From the NCBI GenBank assembly GCA_947504025.1, contig CANNFX010000002.1, forward strand, positions 496,001-560,000: 64,000 nucleotides of DNA. Direction: 5' to 3'. The notes below the pieces were generated by a model that was not told where the DNA came from, did not search any database, and saw only the letters and a program-made list of their open reading frames with translations. Origin of the DNA: an uncultured Sphingomonadaceae bacterium. GTDB lineage: Bacteria; Pseudomonadota; Alphaproteobacteria; Sphingomonadales; Sphingomonadaceae. Shown in pieces: positions 35,030 to 42,454 of the stretch (the first letter of the stretch is position 1; the number at the start of each line of letters is the position of its first letter). Made by a program: the position numbers and the translations under genes.

Positions 35030-36421
35030 CTACAAGTTGATCAACGCCAGATCGATAGCGGCGAGCGAACGCTTTACGTCGGCTTCATTTGTCTGCCAGT
35101 TTGAAACGCTGATTCTGATCGCGTCGCGACCGCGCCAACGGGTTGTGCCGAACCAGCAGTCTCCGCTGTTTTTTACCCTCAAGGCAAGTTCGGACATTTG
35201 ATCTTCGCGGCCGTCCATTGTGGCTACGACTTGGTTTTGGACAACGTCGTTCAGGATAGTGAATCCCATTGCCTCTAACCCCCGCGCGAAATCCCGTGCA
35301 TGATGGCAACAACGCTCGATCAGGTCGGTCACCCCGCTTCTGCCGAGGCTATGCAGCGCTGCCCACACTTCAATTCCGCGCGCTGCTCGTGAAAGCTCAA
35401 GCACCATGTCTTTTTGCGGAAGGCCGGTCTGGCTCGGGACGTATGGCGCTTCAAAGGCCAATAACGCGCGAACCGCATCCGGGTGGGCGCAAACTGCCAT
35501 GCCACAATCATAGGGCGTGTTGAGCCATTTATGTGCATCGAGCGCCCAGCTGTCGGCTCGTTCAGCGCCTTGAACCAGGTGCCGCATTTTGGGGGATGCC
35601 GCAGCCCATAGGCCAAATGCACCATCGATATGAAACCATGCTCCAGTGCCCTCAAGATGCTCCGCGATTTCGACAAAGGGATCGCTTGTTCCTGAATTTA
35701 CGCAACCCGCCTGCATCACAACGATGGTGTGCTGGTCGACTGGTGGCAATTGAGCTGGAATGACCCTTCCTTCGATGTCGCACGGGACGAGCGTGATGTC
35801 TGACTTCCCAAATCCAAGGGTAGCCAGCATCTTGCGTACAGTTGGATGGATTTTCTCTGATGTGACGACCCGGATGGGAGGTGCTCCCTGCAGACCGCGT
35901 TCGGCCACGTCCCAACCACTTCGTGCGAGCAGTGCATGACGAGCAACGGCAAGCGATTGGAGGTTGGAGAGGCTTGCCCCCGTGACCATTCCGACCGATG
36001 AACTGGCGGGTAGGCCGAGAACATCCAAAACCCACCTTGTCGCAACTTCTTCAGCCACGTTCGCCAACGGGCTGGTTTCGTCCGAAGTAGCGAGTTGATC
36101 CCAACCTGCGTTTAGAATCCGTGCACCTACTGCCGCGGGCAAGCTGCCTCCGACCACCATGCCGAAGAATCTGCCACCCGCGGTGGCCACGGTTCCCTTG
36201 TCCGCAGCTGAAATGAGCAGGTCGACTGTTTCGCGCGGATCACCGGGCATTTCCGGTATGTCGATATCCAGCAGTGCTGCCGCAGAGTTTCTTGCATCCG
36301 GAACGGCTACTGGACGGTTCTGAAGGCTATCAAGGTAAGTAAAGGTGGCATCGCTGGCCCGGCGCGCTACATCGACAGCGGAAACATCAGAGGCAATCAT
36401 GTTCGAGCTTTCTATATTCAA
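35030..36421 (-). CDS. Group II PLP-dependent amino acid decarboxylase
   Basis: A 463-residue fold-type I enzyme of the glutamate/aromatic-amino-acid decarboxylase group. The PLP lysine is K298 in DAHKWLN, with H192 stacking on the cofactor (SEKIHPTVRK) and D266 in HIDGAFG. The amino acid substrate cannot be read from the sequence; diaminobutyrate or an aromatic amino acid are both possible. It is transcribed divergently from an ArsR-type regulator, with a perfect palindrome in the shared 14-base start region, so repression by that protein is likely. It converges with the carboxynorspermidine dehydrogenase gene. Confidence 0.85.
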   Translation of the reverse strand: MNIESSNMIASDVSAVDVARRASDATFTYLDSLQNRPVAVPDARNSAAALLDIDIPEMPGDPRETVDLLISAADKGTVATAGGRFFGMVVGGSLPAAVGARILNAGWDQLATSDETSPLANVAEEVATRWVLDVLGLPASSSVGMVTGASLSNLQSLAVARHALLARSGWDVAERGLQGAPPIRVVTSEKIHPTVRKMLATLGFGKSDITLVPCDIEGRVIPAQLPPVDQHTIVVMQAGCVNSGTSDPFVEIAEHLEGTGAWFHIDGAFGLWAAASPKMRHLVQGAERADSWALDAHKWLNTPYDCGMAVCAHPDAVRALLAFEAPYVPSQTGLPQKDMVLELSRAARGIEVWAALHSLGRSGVTDLIERCCHHARDFARGLEAMGFTILNDVVQNQVVATMDGREDQMSELALRVKNSGDCWFGTTRWRGRDAIRISVSNWQTNEADVKRSLAAIDLALINL

Positions 36422-36425
36422 TAAT

Positions 36426-36437
36426 ATCTATATAGAT
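36426..36437. promoter_or_regulatory. Perfect 12-bp palindrome, probable ArsR-family operator
   Basis: ATCTATATAGAT is fully self-complementary. It lies only 4 bases upstream of the decarboxylase start and overlaps the earlier of the two possible regulator starts (36436). ArsR-family repressors bind AT-rich imperfect palindromes of this kind over their own promoters. A further TATAT half-site lies nearby at 36443-36449. Its position supports the later ATG at 36448 for the regulator. Confidence 0.6.
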
Positions 36438-36447
36438 GATCAGCTAT

Positions 36448-36786
36448 ATGGCTGACACTGACTCGTCAATACTCAAAGTGCTACGCGCGCTGGCAAACCC
36501 CAATCGGCTGAAAATCGTCGAGTGGTTGGCGGCTCCCCAAGAGCATTTCCCGCCCCAAATAGACGGTGATCTGGTAGAGGATGGCGTCTGTGTAGCGAAT
36601 ATTGTGAAAAAGCTTGAACTGGCTCAACCCACGGTCACGTCGCACATGCGTGTCTTGGTGGACGCTGGGCTGGTCACATCGAAGCCGATTAAGAATTGGG
36701 TTTTCTACCGGCTGGACGAGGCAGCTTTGGCAATGGCCTGGCAGGCATTTTCCAATCGTATGGATATTACGCCGGGCGAGGAATGA
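36448..36786 (+). CDS. ArsR/SmtB-family transcriptional regulator
   Basis: A 112-residue winged-helix regulator (116 if the ATG at 36436 is used). ALANPNRLKIVEWL begins the DNA-binding fold, and LELAQPTVTSHMRVLVDAGLV is the recognition region. DGVCVANIV places one cysteine where metal-sensing ArsR proteins have CVC, but the second cysteine is missing, so metal sensing is doubtful. It is divergent from the group II decarboxylase and presumably controls it and itself through the palindrome between them. Confidence 0.85.
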   Translation: MADTDSSILKVLRALANPNRLKIVEWLAAPQEHFPPQIDGDLVEDGVCVANIVKKLELAQPTVTSHMRVLVDAGLVTSKPIKNWVFYRLDEAALAMAWQAFSNRMDITPGEE

Positions 36787-36863
36787 CGACTTCGGGCTAG
36801 GGGCTGTGTCATGGAGCGAGGAAATGCGTGAGCTAGGCCGCTTCGCCTGCCTATTGATAATCC

Positions 36864-38270
36864 CTAGTTTTCCCTGCTGTAAGCTAGGCCCAGTCTGAAC
36901 ATGGCCCACAACACTCCGGTCACGGCCGCCACAATGAGAATTAGGCCCGTATCTGGTTGAAACAGGCGGATCGTAGGCAATGATGCGCCGAAGAACTTCG
37001 GCACGATGAAGAAGATGAACCCCGCCGCGACAACCGTGGTCAGCAATGGAAACCACAGGCTGAACAGGCCAAACGCACCTGACTTGGCGCGTAGCTGAGC
37101 GCGGCAGCGCCATGCCCACACCATGCTTAGCAAGTACACGACTGGCAGTAGCGCTAGTCCGATGAACATGACTTTTTGCCAAAAACGGCTCGCTTCGCCC
37201 GTGTAGTCCAACCCGATCGCTCTGGCAGTGATTCCGTTTCGGAGTTGGATGGTTTCCCCGAAGCCGATTCCGCTGCCCGAATTGACCAAAACAACCACGC
37301 CCTTATTCTGTGAAGGAACCATCGTTGCCAGTGCTTCAAAACCGGGGCTGGATCCTGAGTGGGAGACGGTCCCTTGCTCGGTATCGATGAACCAGCCGAG
37401 CCCGTAAAACGGTGACACATCGCTGGCCGGGCTCATCATGGCGGCTTTGCCTTCCGCGCTCAGGACATCGTCTTCGCCATTCATCATCATCTGCATGTAG
37501 AGCGCCAGATCGTTGGCGCTTGCGATAGTGCCGCCTTGCGGTCCTGAGCCGCGATGTGTTCTGGTGTCGCTCAATGGACGCTTGGTCCCGAACCAAGGCC
37601 GGTGACCAATTGCCATCCCGTCATGGCGTTTTCCGTCAGCAACAAAGCTGTTCGTCATGCCGACCGGGTCCAGAATATTTGCTTTAATGTAACTCTGGAA
37701 ATCCTGCCCGCTGACGACTTCGATCAAGCGGCCAAGCAGTTTGTAATTATGGTTGGAATATTCCCATTTCGTACCTGGCGGTGAAGCCGGTGAAAGTTTG
37801 GCGATCTGAGCTGCCTGATGCGCCAGCACATCGTCACCGCCTTCGACATTATTGTGCGAGACGTTGCCTTGATACGTCGAGAATCCGCTGGTGTGGCTGA
37901 GCAATTGCCGGATCGTGATCGCGCTGGATGGGCTGCCTGAAAACTCGGTAAGATATTGCGATAGTTCGGCATCCAATTCGACTTTGCCAGCTTCAGCCAA
38001 TTGCATCACGGCCAGCGCGGTGAAGCTCTTGGATACCGAACCGATGATGAAAGGAGTGTCGGGGGTAAGCGCATCATCGCCCCCGGCTTTGATAACACCG
38101 CGAGCGCCTGCCTCGGCAAGCTCGCCATCCGTAACCACGGCGTAAACCAGCCCGGGAGCGCCTGATGCGGGCATCTCGTCGTCGATGAAATCGCTGATTG
38201 ATCCGGTCGGGACGCTAGCTTGCAGTGAAGCGCTGAGCGCGAGAGCTAAGATAGTTAGGATTCGCCGCAA
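36864..38270 (-). CDS. Serine beta-lactamase-like hydrolase with C-terminal membrane helices
   Basis: A 468-residue protein: signal peptide (to about ASLQA), a class C beta-lactamase/PBP4-like domain, then four hydrophobic segments in the last 130 residues. The active-site motifs are S78-V-S-K81 (SxxK), YSN in WEYSNHNYKLLG, and HSG in SHSGSSPG. Proteins of this design are usually esterases or D-aminopeptidase-like hydrolases, not antibiotic resistance enzymes; the membrane tail would anchor the catalytic domain in the periplasm. It is divergent from nspC. Confidence 0.87.
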   Translation of the reverse strand: MRRILTILALALSASLQASVPTGSISDFIDDEMPASGAPGLVYAVVTDGELAEAGARGVIKAGGDDALTPDTPFIIGSVSKSFTALAVMQLAEAGKVELDAELSQYLTEFSGSPSSAITIRQLLSHTSGFSTYQGNVSHNNVEGGDDVLAHQAAQIAKLSPASPPGTKWEYSNHNYKLLGRLIEVVSGQDFQSYIKANILDPVGMTNSFVADGKRHDGMAIGHRPWFGTKRPLSDTRTHRGSGPQGGTIASANDLALYMQMMMNGEDDVLSAEGKAAMMSPASDVSPFYGLGWFIDTEQGTVSHSGSSPGFEALATMVPSQNKGVVVLVNSGSGIGFGETIQLRNGITARAIGLDYTGEASRFWQKVMFIGLALLPVVYLLSMVWAWRCRAQLRAKSGAFGLFSLWFPLLTTVVAAGFIFFIVPKFFGASLPTIRLFQPDTGLILIVAAVTGVLWAMFRLGLAYSREN

Positions 38271-38378
38271 AGTAATTCCCTAATCCATGACCCGCAGTAG
38301 CTATCAGGGATGGTCCGGCGACCGGTCAAGGGCAGTGAGCCGATGACTTTGCGCGTGATTGGTTTTAAAGGGCCGCTT

Positions 38379-39563
38379 ATGACGATGGAAACGAAGGCCG
38401 GTGACCCCGGCGCATTTGCCCAATTCGACCTGAACCGCGTTGATAGCCCATCTTTCGTCGTGGATGCGGCGAAGCTGCGCGAGAATCTGCGCATCCTGGC
38501 CGATGTCCGTGACCGGGCGGGTATCAAGGTGCTGGGTGCACTGAAAGCGTTTTCCATGTGGCCGGTCGCGCCGATTATTGGCGAGTATCTCGACGGCGTT
38601 TGCACGTCCGGCCTGTGGGAAGCTCTGCTGGCGGGCGAATATTACGATGGTGAGATCGCGACATATTGCGCGGCCTATAAGCCTGAGGATCTGGACGAGA
38701 TTTGCCGACTGTCGGATCACATCATTTTTAACTCCCCGCAGCAGATCCTGCGGGCCAGCGCGATCCTTGAGAACTCGCGGATGCGGGGCAATGATTTCAG
38801 CATCGGCCTGCGGATTAATCCGATGCATGCGACGGGCGAGGCGGCTCGCTATGATCCATGTGCGCCGCATTCGAGGCTCGGCTTCCCGATTGACCAATTG
38901 CAGGAAGAGCACTTGGAAGGTGTCGACGGCATCCACTTCCACACTCTGTGCGAACAGACCCTCGATCCGCTGAAAGAGACATGGGACAAGGTCTTTGACC
39001 ATATCGAGCCCTATTTCGATCAACTGCAATGGCTCAACTTCGGGGGCGGGCATCATATTACACGCGCCGATTATGAGCGCGACGAGCTGGTCGAGTTTTT
39101 GCAGGATGTGAAGGACGACACAGATTGCGAGATATATCTTGAACCGGGTGAAGCTGTCGCGTTGGATGCAGGCATTCTGGTTGGGACAATCCTCGACAAT
39201 CACTGGAACGGAATGCCGCTGGCGATCACCGATGTTTCGGCAACTTGCCATATGCCTGACGTGATCGAAGCGCCGTATCGCCCTGCCATGCTGGGCGAGG
39301 ATGAGGGCGGCGCCGGAAAACCTGTCCGGCTGGGCGGGCCGTCATGCCTCGCTGGCGATGTGATTGGTGATTACCGATTGCCGATGGAATGCCAGCCCGG
39401 TGCGCGTTTCGCATTTCTGGATCAGGCCCATTATTCAATGGTCAAAACCACGACCTTTAACGGTGTCCCGCTGCCATCGATCTGGCTGTGGGACAGCGAG
39501 ACGGATACGCTCGAACAAGTCCGCAAGTTCGGCTACAGAGATTTTCGCGACCGGCTCGGATAA
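38379..39563 (+). CDS. nspC: Carboxynorspermidine decarboxylase
   Basis: A 394-residue fold-type III PLP decarboxylase of the alanine racemase-like group. The PLP lysine is K56 in GALKAFSM, with FHTLCEQ, NFGGGHH and the late EPGEAVAL and DVSATCHMPD motifs that are typical of NspC. It removes the carboxyl from carboxy(nor)spermidine, completing the pathway begun by the dehydrogenase at 33810. The ATG at 38379 has AAAGGG upstream; 38343 is an alternative. It is followed closely by a serine hydrolase gene. Confidence 0.93.
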   Translation: MTMETKAGDPGAFAQFDLNRVDSPSFVVDAAKLRENLRILADVRDRAGIKVLGALKAFSMWPVAPIIGEYLDGVCTSGLWEALLAGEYYDGEIATYCAAYKPEDLDEICRLSDHIIFNSPQQILRASAILENSRMRGNDFSIGLRINPMHATGEAARYDPCAPHSRLGFPIDQLQEEHLEGVDGIHFHTLCEQTLDPLKETWDKVFDHIEPYFDQLQWLNFGGGHHITRADYERDELVEFLQDVKDDTDCEIYLEPGEAVALDAGILVGTILDNHWNGMPLAITDVSATCHMPDVIEAPYRPAMLGEDEGGAGKPVRLGGPSCLAGDVIGDYRLPMECQPGARFAFLDQAHYSMVKTTTFNGVPLPSIWLWDSETDTLEQVRKFGYRDFRDRLG

Positions 39564-39585
39564 AGCTGGCGCAAGGGGGACGGGA

Positions 39586-40836
39586 ATGACTGACGGAACC
39601 GATTTTGACGGCCTGAATAGCGATCCGGTAAAAATGGCTTGGATGCAGGGCGCACCTGTGCCGCAAGACAGGTTAATCAATCCAGACCACGCCGATCACA
39701 TGCGCTTTCCGAAAACACGTTGGGCCTTTTCCAACATGCGCAAATTTGTACCGACGGCACGGATCGGGCGGGGCGAAGGGCCTGCTTCTCATCTCCCCTT
39801 CGCTTTGCGCGAGGATTTGGATGCCTTGCCGGTCACACCGCTTGGCGGAAGTTCATCCATGCGTCTGGACGAATCTCTGACCGCCAACTTCACAGACGGC
39901 TTTCTGGTCATGCATCGCGGTGCGGTCGTGTTCGAACGTTATTTCGGCGTATCCGGTCCGGCGACCACGCATATCGCATTTTCAATCACCAAGAGCTTCT
40001 ACGGCACGATTGCTGAGATGCTGGTGGAGGAAGGCAAGCTCGATCCCGCAAAGACTGTCGCACATTACCTGCCAGAGCTGGCGGAAAGCGGTTTCGGCGA
40101 TGCGACCGTGCGCGATGTGCTGGATATGCGCACCGCGCTTGATTGGTCAGAAGTCTATGACGATAACAATTCTGATATCATCAAATTCTCTGCAGCCGTG
40201 CGGATGGTCCCGCGTCACCCGGACTATTCGGGCGCGAACGATATGTATTCTTACCTGCCGAGCGTGAAGCGCGACCATAGTAGTGCGCATGGCGACATGT
40301 ATAATTATCGCACCGTAAATACCGAGGTGATCGGCTGGTTGATCGGACGGATCGAAGGCAAATCCAGCGACAAGGTGCTGTCGGAGCGGATATGGCAGCC
40401 ACTCGGGATGGAAATGGATGCGGATATCATCTGCGATCCTGCATTGGTGCCGTTTGCGGGGGGAGGGATGAACCCTTGTCTGCGCGATATGGCGCGTTTC
40501 GGTGAGATGATGCGCTGCGGCGGCTCCTTTGACGGGCGGCGCGTTGTGCCTGAGGCGGTGGTGGATCGCATCAAAGCTGGGTCCGGTCATCCCGGCATGC
40601 ACCGAGATGATTATCCGAGCCTGCCCGGCTTCGATTACAGCAGCCAGTGGTGGCATATGAATGACGATCATGGGTGCTACAGCGCGCGCGGTATTCACGG
40701 CCAGGCGATCTGGATTGATCCGGTGGCGGAAATGGTCATTGCCCGCTTCGCTTCAATGCCGGTGGCCGCCAATCCAGCCAGTGATCCGCTTTCACTAGCC
40801 ACATACCGGGCGATCGCCGGCCATTTGATGGGCTGA
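39586..40836 (+). CDS. Serine hydrolase, beta-lactamase family (cytoplasmic)
   Basis: A 416-residue protein with a class C beta-lactamase-like fold and no signal peptide. The SxxK motif is S133-I-T-K136 (AFSITKSF), YRT in MYNYRTVNTE takes the YxN position, and GIHGQAIWIDP is near the end. It starts 22 bases after nspC with GGGA before the ATG, so the two are probably co-transcribed; a longer frame from 39364 overlaps nspC and is not used. An amide or ester hydrolase acting with the polyamine genes is possible but unproven. Confidence 0.85.
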   Translation: MTDGTDFDGLNSDPVKMAWMQGAPVPQDRLINPDHADHMRFPKTRWAFSNMRKFVPTARIGRGEGPASHLPFALREDLDALPVTPLGGSSSMRLDESLTANFTDGFLVMHRGAVVFERYFGVSGPATTHIAFSITKSFYGTIAEMLVEEGKLDPAKTVAHYLPELAESGFGDATVRDVLDMRTALDWSEVYDDNNSDIIKFSAAVRMVPRHPDYSGANDMYSYLPSVKRDHSSAHGDMYNYRTVNTEVIGWLIGRIEGKSSDKVLSERIWQPLGMEMDADIICDPALVPFAGGGMNPCLRDMARFGEMMRCGGSFDGRRVVPEAVVDRIKAGSGHPGMHRDDYPSLPGFDYSSQWWHMNDDHGCYSARGIHGQAIWIDPVAEMVIARFASMPVAANPASDPLSLATYRAIAGHLMG

Positions 40837-40892
40837 CTGCAGGCTGGCTTCGCGGGCGCAGCATTTTTATTTTGTATTCGCCGATGCAGGGC

Positions 40893-40958
40893 TTATATGC
40901 GCGGTGTTGTCACCCCTCTAGCACTAGGGGGATTCCTACCCCAATACTGGGGCGCCAA
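40893..40958 (+). promoter_or_regulatory. Structured leader upstream of the ornithine decarboxylase-like gene
   Basis: Two compact hairpins lie directly before the start codon: CCCCT-CTAGCACT-AGGGG (about 40914-40932) and CCCCA-ATAC-TGGGG (about 40940-40953). The second ends only 7 bases before the TTG start and would occlude its ribosome-binding site. The location, taxon and target gene fit the speF leader motif known upstream of ornithine decarboxylase genes in alphaproteobacteria, but I cannot confirm the match. Confidence 0.4.
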
Positions 40959-40960
40959 CA

Positions 40961-42202
40961 TTGTTTAAAACCAAATCGTTCAGGGGGTCCCTTGAGTTGC
41001 ACGAATTCCCTGACGCCAAGGCTGTAGTCAGCGCTCTTGCGCCTGACGAACCTGTTATTCTCAACCGTCCGCACGCTGCGGCGCGTGCTGCCCGCTTCTT
41101 CACGGAGAAGTTTCCGGGCAAGTCGCTTTATGCGGTAAAGGCCAATCCTTCATCGGATCTGCTCAAGGCTCTGTGGAACGCCGGCGTCACGCATTATGAC
41201 GTGGCTTCTATTGCCGAAGTGCGCCTGGCACGCGAAGCTGTGCCGGAGGGGGAGCTTTGCTTCATGCATCCGGTGAAGCGCGCACGGGCGATTCGTGAGG
41301 CTTATCATGAGCACGGCGTGAAAACATTTACGCTCGACACAATGGAAGAGCTCGAAAAGATCGTCACGGCTTGCAGTGATGAACAAGGCAATCCGGCAAA
41401 AGACTTGCGTTTGCTCGTCCGGCTGCGCGTCTCCAGTGAATATGCCGAACTGTCGCTTGCATCGAAGTTTGGTGTTGATCTGGCGGATGCGGGCGAGCTG
41501 CTTCTGGAAACGCGCCAACATTGCGACTGGCTGGGCGTGTGCTTCCATGTCGGCAGCCAAGCGATGACCCCGTTCGCTTATGTACAGGCGTTGGAGCGTG
41601 TACGTGCGTCAATCGCGGATGCCAGCGTTGTTATAGATGTGGTTGATGTGGGCGGCGGTTTCCCAAGCATCTATCCGGGCATGGAACCGCCTCCGCTCGA
41701 AGATTACTTCTCAGTCATTCACCGCCATTTCTACGAATTACCGATCGCATATAATGCAGAGCTGTGGTGCGAGCCCGGCCGCGCAATGTGTGCCGAGTAT
41801 AGTAGTTTGATCGTGTTGGTTGAAAAGCGCCGTGACGGCGAACTGTATATCAATGACGGTTCGTATGGTGCGTTGTTTGATGCTGCGCATGTCGATTGGC
41901 GTTTCCCGGTCACGGCCCTGGCCGATGATCTGACTGGCCCGCTTCAGGAATTTGCGTTCTACGGGCCAACTTGCGACGACGCTGATTATATGAAGGGCCC
42001 CTTCATGCTGCCAGCGGACATCAAGGCAGGCGACTATATCGAAATCGGGATGCTGGGCGCTTATGGCGCGGCAATGAAGACCGGCTTCAACGGATTTGGC
42101 GACGCTGAGGCTGTGAACGTAACCGACGAGCCGATGTTCAGCCTGTATCGCGGCGACCGTGCCGATCCGCGCAGCAGCGATAATGTCGTGAACCTGCGGT
42201 AG
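40961..42202 (+). CDS. Type III ornithine/lysine decarboxylase
   Basis: A 413-residue fold-type III PLP decarboxylase. The PLP lysine is K60 in LYAVKANP, the phosphate loop is DVGGGFPS, the catalytic cysteine of ODC-type enzymes is C338 in YGPTCDDAD, and EPGRAMCAEY precedes it. It makes putrescine (or cadaverine) and so supplies the diamine for the carboxynorspermidine dehydrogenase and NspC encoded in the same 8-kb region. It starts at a TTG behind a structured leader. Diaminopimelate decarboxylase is excluded by the GPTCD form and the length. Confidence 0.9.
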   Translation: MFKTKSFRGSLELHEFPDAKAVVSALAPDEPVILNRPHAAARAARFFTEKFPGKSLYAVKANPSSDLLKALWNAGVTHYDVASIAEVRLAREAVPEGELCFMHPVKRARAIREAYHEHGVKTFTLDTMEELEKIVTACSDEQGNPAKDLRLLVRLRVSSEYAELSLASKFGVDLADAGELLLETRQHCDWLGVCFHVGSQAMTPFAYVQALERVRASIADASVVIDVVDVGGGFPSIYPGMEPPPLEDYFSVIHRHFYELPIAYNAELWCEPGRAMCAEYSSLIVLVEKRRDGELYINDGSYGALFDAAHVDWRFPVTALADDLTGPLQEFAFYGPTCDDADYMKGPFMLPADIKAGDYIEIGMLGAYGAAMKTGFNGFGDAEAVNVTDEPMFSLYRGDRADPRSSDNVVNLR

Positions 42203-42320
42203 CTTCCTAGCTAGCTTCTAACTGATTGAAGTCAGCCAATCCTCGAGCCAATCGATCTTGGCAATAAGCTGTAATTCAGTACCCCTAATCGAGCGTTCTT
42301 CTGTTAAATCGGCCGATTCA

Positions 42321-42452
42321 AGTGCAGGAATTTATGGCCTAGTATTCGGGCTGACTTACCTGGTTTGTGACCGCAAATTGCTGCCTGCAATAGCTGCGCA
42401 TGCAACAGCCAATTTCATTGGGGTAACGCCGATATGCCTATACGGAATTTGA
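42321..42452 (+). pseudogene. C-terminal remnant of a CPBP-family intramembrane protease
   Basis: An open stretch translates as GIYGLVFGLTYLVCDRKLLP and then AIAAHATANFIGVTP, which looks like the last two motifs of CPBP (Abi/CAAX-type) intramembrane metalloproteases, where the final His lies in an aHa..N helix. Only about 45 residues remain and there is no start or front half, so it is a decayed gene end. Confidence 0.55.
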
Positions 42453-42454
42453 GG

